From positions 124,001 to 188,000 of the forward strand of contig MARA01000015.1 in the NCBI GenBank assembly GCA_001792895.1: a stretch of 64,000 bases of DNA, given 5' to 3'. Under the pieces are notes generated by a model. The model worked only from the letters and a program-made list of their open reading frames with translations. It was not told where the DNA came from and did no database searches. The position numbers and the translations under genes are program-made. The stretch comes from Lentinus brumalis (taxonomy: Eukaryota > Basidiomycota > Agaricomycetes > Polyporales > Polyporaceae). This document shows, in pieces, positions 55,695 to 64,000 of the stretch. Each line of letters starts with the position of its first letter. Position 1 is the first letter of the stretch.

Positions 55695-56915
55695 TCAGCT
55701 CAGAGCTGCACCCTCTTCTTCTTGATCGAGCTCGTCCTCGAGCTCGTTGAACCAAGCATCTTCCGGCTCTATCCCAGTCTGTACGAGAGGGTTAGAGTGC
55801 CGTATAGTCAGTGTATTCAATGTATGTACGTACACGATCAAACGAGTGAACTACCCACAGCGGCTTCGCCGGACCAAGACGGTGGGAGATAATAGGCACA
55901 ATGGCAACAGCGGCAGAGAGCCGAGCCGTTGCAATGACCTCCATCTCTCGGTATCGCTGCTCGTATGCAACATAGATACCGAGATCCGTCGAGCTGAGGA
56001 CAAAGAGATCAAAGAACTGAGCACAAAGGGACTCCTAAGCGGACCTACCGGAGAGACCACGGGAACACCGGGATATCGTCATCGGCAGTCATGCGCTGCA
56101 CAATGGAAACCAGGAAGGGTGCCTTGCCCTTGATCTGGAGCTCGAAATGGTATAAGATATGACACGGGAGGCGTCCTTCGGGGAAGTCCACGCAAGCATA
56201 AGAGTCGGCCTGAGTCCGGGAGTCCGCCGCAGAGCCGAAGCGCAAGCCGTCCTTACAGATGAATGGGAGGAGCTTCGCCGACCTGTCTGCAACAAGGATA
56301 GCGTCGTGAGGAGAGCAGGACATGTCGTTGCCAATGTCGAGTTCCGGGAACGCAGCGCGGGTGTACTCAAGCAGCAGGCCATAGAGTGTGGAGTGTGGGA
56401 GCTTGCGGAGGTTCGTCGGCTTCTTGACCCTCTTCGGTGTTATAACACAGTCAGACTGCGAGCTTCAGTGGCGATGGTGCTGCTTGTATGCGTGGTCCGA
56501 GGGCTTTCCGCAGCGTTACGAGGCTGTATATGAGCTATGGCCAGCGCTGTCCGCTGTTCCCACTCCGAACGAACGCGTAGGTCTTCTTTGATAGCCTGCC
56601 GGTGCACATATTCGGTCTGCGGAGAGACCAGATCGTATCCGAGCGGTTTCTTCGCGCACTTCAGAGGGCAGTAGCAGCGAACAGTTCCTTGCCAGCGTGA
56701 CAGAGGCATGGTTGAGACCGGTGGGCTCGAGAATGACGAGGAGGAAGAAATGCAAGACGCGTCGCGCCGAGCGCGACGCGCATGTCATGACTCGTGACCG
56801 CGTCCGTAGCGCCGGATAAGCACTTATGGACCTTATCATTGAGGCTATCGACGAAATTCTCAGCTAACCGCTTTCTCTCCTCCTGGCCTCTACAGAATCT
56901 ACGTGGAACATTCAT
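55695..56915 (-). CDS. Conserved hypothetical protein convergent with the 54095 gene
   Basis: The 3' half is firm: exon 56455..56049 (VITPKRVKKPTNLRKLPHST, DIGNDMSCSPHDAILVADRS, ADSYACVDFPEGRLPCHILY, HFELQIKGKAPFLVSIVQRM), exon 55993..55834 (STDLGIYVAYEQRYREMEVI, AAVAIVPIISHRLGPAKPLW + VVHSFDR) and exon 55778..55695 (TGIEPEDAWFNELEDELDQE). Phases 2 and 0 agree. The 5' half contains CYCPLKCAKKPLGYDLVSPQ, a cysteine knuckle, and a likely start MNVPRRFCRGQEERKRLAEN at 56915. I could not resolve the junctions between 56.9 and 56.46 kb, and a frameshift there is possible. The Cys knuckle resembles those near the N-termini of CACTA transposases and the C-terminal part resembles proteins often found beside them, but no transposase core is present. 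Confidence 0.55.
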
Positions 56916-57304
56916 GGTACTTGCTCGTTCCTCTCGAGTCACAACCCCTCCGACATCTCCTCCGACATCCGTTAGGAACCTGGCCAGAATTAGAAGGCTG
57001 CAAACGAATTCCACGAAGTCAAGATCTGCGGTTTCACGCGGTGAGGGGTGAGGTTCAACGTTCAAGGACTCGCGAGTGGGCGTCTGTAGCACGTGGCAGC
57101 TCGGGCCGGACGGCACCCGGCGAAATTACTTCTTTCGATATGTGCGTGGCTCTCCCACCGACGACGACATCGGAGACATTCAAGCTTCAGCACTCGGATT
57201 CGGAAAGACAGAGGCCGCAAGGTGAGCCGGTATCCTGTCATATATGCACTTGTTGTCGCTGCTCTTTGCTTCGAGCACTGACACCTTTCCCAGGAAATTT
57301 GATC

Positions 57305-58390
57305 ATGTCGGAAGAGCGTTGGGTACCCAGCTGCACCCACGAGCACTGCCGAAACCGCCTTTTCTTTGACGCGGTGCCCCTGCATGACCACTTCGAGCAC
57401 CACCGAATGTGCCATCACTGTCACCGCGATCGCACATTCGTCCGCAGTCTCAAGAGATGCAAGGGCTGCTTCATGTGTTCGTATTGCGTATGTGAATCGG
57501 AGATGATGACTTATGAAGTCCTTACTGAGCAATACCTCCCAGTCCCCGGAGTGCCAAGCCGCAGATTGGAGTATCCACAAGAGAAGTTGCAAGTTCTGGT
57601 CCCGGGGATGGAAGCATCGCGCTACAACGCTCTCCGGCAACCCGAAAGCCTGGGAGGAGATCGTCGATTTCGCGCAATTTCACCACAACTCGTTTATGAA
57701 TAGTGCGCTCGCTGCTTATATTTTCTTGCAGCCCGAGGAGGCATTCCCCGACGTCGCCTCTGACAATGTGGTCGTCACGACTCTCGAGTACCGGAACGAT
57801 CCGACCATCCCGCCAGAACGGAAGTTTGAGCCACTCGGCACGCAAGTCTTGGAGAAGAACGACCCAGGATCGTCATGGCGCGTGAGGACTGGTCCCGCGG
57901 ATACGACGAGACCGCCATGATGGGCAGACAATCTCTTGGTGACAGCTACAGAGGCACGGGCACTTACCTTCTCTTCGTTCGGTTCCGGCCTCAGGATCCG
58001 TCGGTAGGGCCGTGGGGATTGGAACCGGTCGTCTGGACTCAGCATTTCAATATCGACGAGGCACGAGCACGGGCCAAGCTGGCGTGCCGTGATGCGATCT
58101 ACCAACTCGAAGAGAACATCAGGGAGGGGAGGAAGATGCGCATCTGCTGCAGCACGCACTCGCAGAGATGGCCCTGTGGCTGCAAAGGACGGACGCACGA
58201 CGACGACGACGAGTGGGACGATGAGGACGAGAATGACGAGTGGGACGAGGATGAGGATGATGAGTGGGATGGGGAGGATGAATGGGACGACGAGGCAAGT
58301 ACTATACCGTGGCCAGTCGCCCTATGCTTACACCGTTACGCGCATCGAACGTAGGATTTACTCACGCAGGCCCTCAACCTTGAGGTTTGA
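57305..58390 (+). pseudogene. MYND zinc-finger protein 5, frameshifted, acidic tail
   Basis: Exon 1 57305..57487 (CTHEHCRNRLFFDAVPLHDH, CHHC, RCKGC, SYC) and exon 2 from 57543 (SPECQAADWSIHKRSC) complete the finger. The frame runs through FAQFHHNSFMNSALAAYIF and EKNDPGSSW, then is lost. Similarity resumes in another frame from about 57875 (SYRGTGTYLLFVRFRPQDP, TQHFNIDEARARAKLACR, GRKMRICC), so one base is missing or extra between 57866 and 57918. The usual CCCGGWTHE tail is replaced by CGCKGRTH and repeats of DEWDDE/DEWDED. The exon ends at 58294 before a GC-type donor (GAG|GCAAGT), and an acceptor at 58354 would add DLLTQALNLEV and a stop. Plus strand, opposite to MYND 1-4. Confidence 0.7.
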
Positions 58391-58776
58391 TGAAGCTAGC
58401 CACGACTCAGGTTGAAATGTCGCCGTCGCTCGGACTCCAGTAAGTATGATGTACTGAGGCGAAGAATATACTACCAGGCGACCAGGACATCAATCCATCG
58501 AGATTGTCTCTCCGTGCGGCGATGACGTCGCGTGGACGCAAGGGGCTGCCTACTACCTAGCGGATGAATGCAGACGACTGGCGACCAACGCAATCCCACC
58601 AGCCAACCTTGAGCGTAGAAGGTTTTGAGATGAAGCTAACGTTGCAATACAGGTATAGAATGTGGACGTCCGTCGTGTGCCAAAATATACTCGGCAGTTG
58701 CCGAGCAGTGATGATAGGCGAGAGCGGGCTGCTCCAGGTGAGGAACGCGATCCTTCTGACTTATCACTCATCAGCG
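58391..58776. other. Spacer between MYND 5 and MYND 6
   Basis: Codirectional spacer of about 390 bp; presumably terminator of MYND 5 and promoter of MYND 6. No clear elements. Confidence 0.35.
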
Positions 58777-59746
58777 ATGTCGACGGACGCACAGAACGGC
58801 TCGGACAACACATCTCACGCTCACTGTGAGCTGGGATTCTTCCACGATGCGCCCCAGATCCACACACACTCACACTGCAAAAATTGCTTCCGAATGCCGC
58901 GATGCGAGGGCGGAAGTTCCAAGGATCTTCTTCGCTGCAGTGCCTGCAGCATGGCGTTCTACTGCGTATGTGCTCATCTCGAGATCGGATATTGTTAGCT
59001 GAGCTGTAGTAGTCCAGGGAGTGCCAGAAAATGCACTGGCGGAAGGACCACAAGAGTGCCTGCAGCTTCTACGCCGTCAACCGCGACCACGCGATCAAAA
59101 TCTCCGGGAATCCGAGGGCATGGACCGACCTCGTGACATGGACCCAGTACCACCACGCAAGCCTCGTCAACGCCTCGCTCGCGTGCTACCTTCGTAGGGT
59201 CGCAGTCGGAAAAGCTGGCCCGGACACGGTCACCATGCTCCACCTCGAGATGCGGTACATCAACGACCGCAAGCTGCCGCCGCACCGCCAGTTCGAGCTC
59301 TGCGAGGCGCGCTTCGTCTCTCCCGGGGACAAGAAGTGGGCGGGGATGTGCGGGATAGCGACTTGCTACCGTCCGGCGGCGGTCGCCATGGGCAAGAGGG
59401 AGATGCCCCACACGTACTGGGGCACGGGCGGGTATCTGCTCACGGTGCGCTTCCGGAAGGACCCGGTCGACATCGGCGAGGACTATGTGCCGTTCTGGAA
59501 GCACTTCGCCATCGATCAGGAAAGGGCGCACGCACGTCCGGCATGCCGGAATCCGCTCGACCAGCTGGAGGAGAACATAAGGGAGGGAAGGAAGATGCGG
59601 TTCTGCTGTGGCCGGATAGAGGGTGCCCCGACGTGCTGCTGCGGAGGGTGGACCCACGAGACTGTGAGCGTTATCTCTAGAGCTCCGGCGGACCGTGGCT
59701 GACAATCTTCACCAGTCTGGCGACGAGGCGAAGATCGGGTCTTGAA
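58777..59746 (+). CDS. MYND zinc-finger protein 6
   Basis: Exons 58777..58965, 59013..59663 and 59717..59746 give 289 aa, introns 47 and 53 nt, phase 0. Finger: AHCELGFFHDAPQIHTH, CKNC, RCSAC, FYC, then SRECQKMHWRKDHKSAC. For the second exon I chose the TAG acceptor at 59012, because it yields the family's S-x-E-C-Q start; the next CAG at 59017 would shift the frame. Middle domain: VTWTQYHHASLVNASLACYL, YWGTGGYLLTVRFRKDPVDI, FWKHFAIDQERAHARPACR. Tail: KMRFCCGRIEGAPTCCCGGW + THET, then SGDEAKIGS from the last exon. Intact, and the same length as MYND 7. Confidence 0.82.
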
Positions 59747-60161
59747 GCATCTCAGCCGCGGCCGCGGTTGTAATATAGCCAGCTGTGCGTCTCGTCCCTC
59801 CTCACCTCCGAAGATTCGCTCATCCAACATCTGCAGATGTGACAAGCTGCGACAATCGATTGGTTTTGTTTGTTCAAAGGGCATATCCGGTCAGAAGAGG
59901 CGACGGCGATCCTGCCGTCACTCGTCCGACATCTCAGAATCGACGACGTGTGCGCGAAGGAACCAGTTCATCTGCGACAACGGCTCAGAGGAATACGCAG
60001 GTACGAGGACTCGGACCACGAGGTACGCTGTCAGCATCCGCCTGTCGATCTAGGTCGCTCACGGGCCCTACTACGTCCGATACTCATAGGTAATGTATCT
60101 CATCCTTACGTCCTACTGATTCGGCTTCCCCAGCTTCGCGCTCGGACTCATCCTCGTCCCG
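59747..60161. other. Spacer between convergent MYND 6 and MYND 7
   Basis: No gene. Both flanking genes end here, so it holds their terminators. Confidence 0.35.
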
Positions 60162-61137
60162 CTACTGCGAGATCCTGCAAAGGACAGTCTGGTAAGTCAT
60201 CCCGCCCCCGAAACGAGACTTGAATCACACTTACAGACGCCCCGACTGTCAAGGAACATCCACCCCTGCCACGCATCAGGTCACCGCAGCATTGGTGAAC
60301 CTTTTTCCCTTCGTCGAGGACCTCCTTCAGCTGATCCAGCGCGTTTCGGCAGGCTGGCGTGGCAGTTCCCAGTACGATATCAATATTGAAGTGGCTCCAA
60401 AACGGAATCAGCTGGTTGGCCTCGATATTCGGGGCGAACCGCGCGAGGATGAGGTACGCGCCGGTACCCCAGTAGGTTCGTTCACCCGCAAGGGCTTGCT
60501 CTCGGTCTTCAGCGATCGATTCAATGTCGTCGCGATACACAGACATCGCTGCGTGGATGTCCAGGTCCGGTTGAGCGCTGCATATCACGCCCGGGACCGG
60601 GCGGGACATGCCTAGGTTTACGACCTTGAACCGCTTCTCCGCTGGGAGCCCGGGGTCCGTACGGTACTCGACGACGACCTCAAGTACACACTCCTTCGTC
60701 ACGTCAAGCTGCGGGAGGGCAGCCTTCATCCGGACGTACTGCGCGATTGCAGCGTTGAGCAACGCCGTATCATGGAACTCGACCCAGGAGACGAGGTTGC
60801 GCCAGGCACTCGGGTCGCTGGAGAGTGCATGGGCGTGGTCGCGGAGTGGCGCGTACCACTCGTTGCACCACTCGCTGTGCGTGTCCTGCCAGTCGGCCGT
60901 CTGGCATTCCTTCGACTGCATGCGAGTATCAGCTCGACGCTGCGGCTAATTGACTGTGGAGAACGCGCTACATACGCAGTAGGTCCTGAGGATACACTGG
61001 CCGCATCGGAGGAGCTTCATGGCTCGGTCGTCGCGGCGGTTCCGCTGGCACACCTCGCAGGTCCGGTGTCGGTGGTGCGGGATCTGATCGTGGAACAGCC
61101 CCAGGAAGCAGTGCATATGAGTGCAAGACGTCGACAT
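60162..61137 (-). CDS. MYND zinc-finger protein 7, divergent
   Basis: Exons 61137..60976, 60915..60235 and 60188..60162 give 289 aa; introns (60 and 46 nt) at the family positions, phase 0. Finger: CTHMHCFLGLFHDQIPHHRH, CEVC, RCGQC, TYC, then SKECQTADWQDTHSEWC. Middle domain: VSWVEFHDTALLNAAIAQYV, YWGTGAYLILARFAPNIEAN, FWSHFNIDIVLGTATPACR. It carries an extra segment (PVPGVICSAQPDLDIHAAM). The tail is diverged: HQCCGDLMRGRGGCSLTVGA instead of CCCGGWTHE, with TVLCRISQ added by the last exon. It has the lowest similarity to the other six members, but the intron positions show common descent. Confidence 0.78.
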
Positions 61138-61689
61138 GGTGGCGACCAGGAGTACAAACGTCGGCAGCTGGCATTCAGAGGGAATGGTGTGGCAACTATA
61201 AGTATGCCGTCGGAGCTGCCAAAGGACTTTGATCGCCCACCCTGTAACAAAGACGTCAAGGAATAACGGAGCACATTGACGAACATAACGTGGCATGCAA
61301 TGGAATTGGTTTGTCTAGCCTTGAGACTCGCATTGCTGGACTGGAGTCCTTGTTCTTTCATGATTTCGGGTCCTTGCAACCGCGAACCCACGCGGACAGA
61401 CGTCACTTCACACAGAGATTGTTAAAGTGAAGCAGATAGCTCTTCTTTATTTTGAGGCGAGCTCAAGTGGGCATCGAGTGAGATGAGACCGCTTCGAAGT
61501 GCGAGAGAGGTCGAGCGAGGCTTGTCGCAGTCGGAAGGGCCGGGCCGGCACCGATGTCAATCATCCGCTGCGCCCTTCCTCTCGCCTCAGTCTGCTCTTG
61601 TCTGCTCGCCAGATCTGCTCTCGTCTCGCATCGTCACATACTACCGCCTACGCTTTTCTGCAGAGAGCCTATGACGAAACGATACCATC
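61138..61689. other. Spacer right of the MYND cluster
   Basis: No supported gene. A CCTCTCGCCTCAGTCTGCTC block at 61577 resembles single units of the minisatellite at 51.6 kb. Confidence 0.3.
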
Positions 61690-62160
61690 GGCCAAGATTC
61701 GTCATGTATTCTTCCATGAATCCTCTTCTATCATGTCAAGACCCCGGTTGCGCAGCGACCCCGTTTCCTCCTTGCATATCTTGTGCAGGCCACCACCCCG
61801 TAAGCTCAGGATTGTACAGCACAACCGGGCCCACACGCGCGACTTGATCTACATCAACCGTGCCCTTGACCAGGACCACTATACTCGCTGCTGGACCTGA
61901 GGCGCAGCACGCGGCCCACCACCGTCACTCATATCGCTGGTATCCCACTCAGTGGTACTCTCTGTGCAGCCTTGTTGAGGGCATTTGTTTGCTGCAGTGA
62001 GACGGGGACGTTCGGGAGCGAGACGCGTGCCGCTTCAAGTACGGTGATGGGTGTGATGCGGGCTGGAGACCGAATTTCGGAGAGGGTCACGTCGGGACGG
62101 GTATCAGGAATTATATGAAGGGAACAGGCCCTGCTGGTCTTGTATCGCTGCTTGGTGAGT
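61690..62160 (+). pseudogene. Ser/Thr-rich membrane protein, decayed copy (module H)
   Basis: Scattered plus-strand frames match the 40985-42035 gene in order: MSRPRLRSDPVSSLHILCRP (compare LRPRLRSQPIASLHPVL), a short ectodomain piece near 61.85 kb, and AAFKYGDGCDAGWRPNFGEG near 62.04 kb (compare LFGLKYGDARHAGWGPDLGK). The transmembrane helix and tail are lost. An EthD fragment follows on the minus strand at 62448-62720, but no F-box piece was found between them. Confidence 0.55.
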
Positions 62161-62447
62161 CCTGTCGCCTATTTCTTGTATGCTCTCTTGCCCGCCGCCT
62201 CCGTCGTTTCACACCCGGTTTTGTTGCAAACATTCGAGCTGTCTTCCTCAAATCCCGAGCCCTAGGGCCCTAGCCTCCATCACGGAGCCCGGCACACCTC
62301 TATCTGCCCTCAATGACGCATGCGGCCCGTGGCTTGCCCATCGCCGACGTGCCCGGCTACGTCCCGCTCGGCCGAGCGCTATCGCTACCAACGTCTTAAG
62401 TTCTGGGCGGAGTCCGAGCGCCGTGGGGGCATCCTTCGAGCATCCTT
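62161..62447. other. Spacer where an F-box gene would be expected
   Basis: In the other modules an F-box gene separates the membrane-protein and EthD genes. Here I find no F-box remnant, which implies deletion. Confidence 0.35.
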
Positions 62448-62720
62448 CTAGCTTTGATAAACTAGGAGGTAAGTACCGAGGCCCAGATTTAGCTTGCACA
62501 TGTTGATTGCTCGTGCAGCGCTCCTGGCGTCCAAGGTCGTCCCACATTCCATTGACGCAGTATGCACAAATCCGACTCTCGAATCGCCTCCAATTTCGAA
62601 CACCTGCAAAAAAATAACACGTATCCTATTCTCCAGCACCCCGTCCTCCCTCACCAGCTGCATTCGCCATGGCGTGTGCGCGTCGCAATGCCTGCCCTCT
62701 CCGCTCTGAAACGCATTCAT
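62448..62720 (-). pseudogene. EthD-domain C-terminal fragment (module H)
   Basis: MNAFQSGEGRHCDAHTPWRM and QLVREDGVLENRIRV at the start of this frame match the last 40 residues of the intact EthD (IDAFQSKEFRHATSTPWRMQ, VLKEDRVLEYRIRV). The rest of the domain is absent, and the frame then runs into unrelated sequence. Confidence 0.68.
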
Positions 62721-64000
62721 CCCTGGTGCCGTACCCGTCGATGACCTTCTTCAGCGCGAATCACCGGCTCCGCCACCCTGACTAGCCTGGTGATAGACCT
62801 CTACACAGGGTGCGTGCGTCGGTCCGAAGGGCGAGGACGTCTGGGCGTACACCCGGGGAGTCGAGAGAGAAGGAAGGGGAGGAGGAGGTAGGGGGAGAAG
62901 TGTCGAGTAGCGAGTATGTGATTAGCGTAGTCTTGAATACTAGAACGCGTCGTGTCGCGTCCCAGTCGTGCGATGAGGTGCGAGAAGTCGATAGTAACGA
63001 CGCGGCGGTAGACGTTGAGACGAGAGACGAGACGAGAGGTGAGTCGAGAGACGAAGGACGAGGGACGAGAGCGAAGTCGAAGTCGAGCTGTTGGTCGCGC
63101 GGTCTATAAAGGGGGAACGAAAACTTGTTAACGCAACCTATACGTGAGCTTTATATACATGCGGGCAGTCTTGGCTGACGTACGTATGCAAAGCAGCTGT
63201 CGCGAGAGGGAGGGGGACGAGACGAAATAGCTAGAACAAGGAAAAACATAAGTACGGTAAGAGCGCTAATGGCAAAACCTAAGCGAGACGCGATCACGAG
63301 GGCGCGTAAGGGCGACTGGTGCAAAGACGGAATTGTTCACGAACCCTATCGTACGTAGATACCGTAGAAGTTGTATAGCACGCATTCTGGGGGTCTAGCG
63401 TAGGTGTAGAAATTGTTTTGAAGGGGGTACGATGCGAGGGACGAGAGAAATGGCGTTCTCGAGTCGGGCTCGGAATGACGCAGGGCGCCGGTCTCCAGCC
63501 GCTCGTACCGCGCTCGGAATGCGTCGCACGCGTTGGGGACGTTGTCGGTGGGGCTGCGGACGAGCCGCGCTGCGTCGCTCGTCGTCTGGGCTGACGTCGG
63601 GTGCTGCGCTGCTTGGTCAGCGCGACTCTAACCTCCGATCTCGACACTTGGTGCGACTCCGGGCGTATTCCGAGTGTCGGTGAATGCGTCGGGGTCCGTG
63701 GACGGCGGGCGGGTGTGCGCTGGACGTGGAGGCGTGTGGTCGTGGTCGTGGACAGAGCAGCGTGTCGCGAAAAAAGCGTCGGTACGCGTGCAGCGGCGCG
63801 CGCTGCCCATCATCTCCTCCCCACTTAGATCTGGACCGTCCTCGGTCCAAACCTTCGTGAGCACGAGATGCAGTGATGCGCGACAGGGTAGGGGGCAATG
63901 GTGGGGATTGGGACGAGTCTTGCGTGGTAGCTGGGTTGGTAGGGATGACATGAGATGGGTGGGGCGTACCGTACTTTGTGCAGCTCCTCCCCACTTGAAT
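62721..64000. other. Gene-poor right end
   Basis: A purine-rich GACGAGA-type simple repeat at about 63013-63090 is followed by a TATAAAG at 63104. No gene or known element was recognised. Open frames are short and of skewed composition. Confidence 0.35.

Noticed and set aside
63013..63420. Purine-rich repeat followed by TATAAAG as a possible solo LTR
   Set aside because: No matching second copy, no TG...CA ends or target duplication, and no retrotransposon protein nearby in the window.

Overview
The window looks like nuclear DNA of an Agaricomycete (mushroom-forming basidiomycete), possibly a polypore-like lineage. The evidence is GC-rich coding sequence, introns of about 47-65 nt with GTRNGT donors, CTNAC branch sites and YAG acceptors, and families typical of that group: F-box-like proteins with the SLVCSAW signature, MYND zinc fingers, EthD-type dimeric alpha-beta barrels, single-pass Ser/Thr-rich membrane proteins, a membrane-anchored A1 aspartic protease and a CACTA/Tnp2-type DNA transposon. 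I found no bacterial or viral genes, no tRNA or rRNA, and no CRISPR array. All calls come from reading the sequence and comparing copies inside the window; no database was searched.

Layout. (1) 1-4.4 kb: two adjacent copies of a three-gene module: Ser/Thr-rich membrane protein, then F-box protein on the same strand, then a convergent EthD protein. (2) 5-20.5 kb: mostly degenerate sequence. It holds two copies of the membrane-protein gene inside a 1.84-kb direct duplication 9.15 kb apart, a decayed conserved gene (11.7-13.2 kb), a damaged F-box/LRR-like gene (18.0-19.3 kb) and an EthD pseudogene (19.8-20.5 kb). (3) 21-27 kb: two more modules on the minus strand, one with an intact F-box gene. 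(4) 28-36.4 kb: a CACTA-like element with a Tnp2 transposase, a multi-exon accessory gene, a divergent third ORF and two inverted arrays of a 34-bp minisatellite. (5) 38-42 kb: another module with an intact F-box gene and a decayed EthD partner. (6) 43.5-61.1 kb: seven paralogous MYND-finger genes, interrupted by a GPI-less, transmembrane-anchored aspartic protease (48.4-50.7 kb), a quiet 3-kb spacer, and a convergent pair of unknown conserved genes whose stop codons are 2 bp apart (near 55.69 kb). (7) 61.2-64 kb: remnants of one more module (membrane protein and EthD pieces) and gene-poor sequence.

The region behaves like a birth-and-death gene nursery. Intact, frameshifted and fragmentary copies of the same modules lie side by side, always in the same relative gene order. 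Several breaks are single-base losses in C/G homopolymers or in a GC-dinucleotide run, so some apparent pseudogenes may be sequencing artefacts. No pathway links all the genes. F-box proteins normally act as SCF ubiquitin-ligase adaptors, MYND fingers as protein-interaction modules, and EthD folds as small metabolic enzymes or binding proteins.
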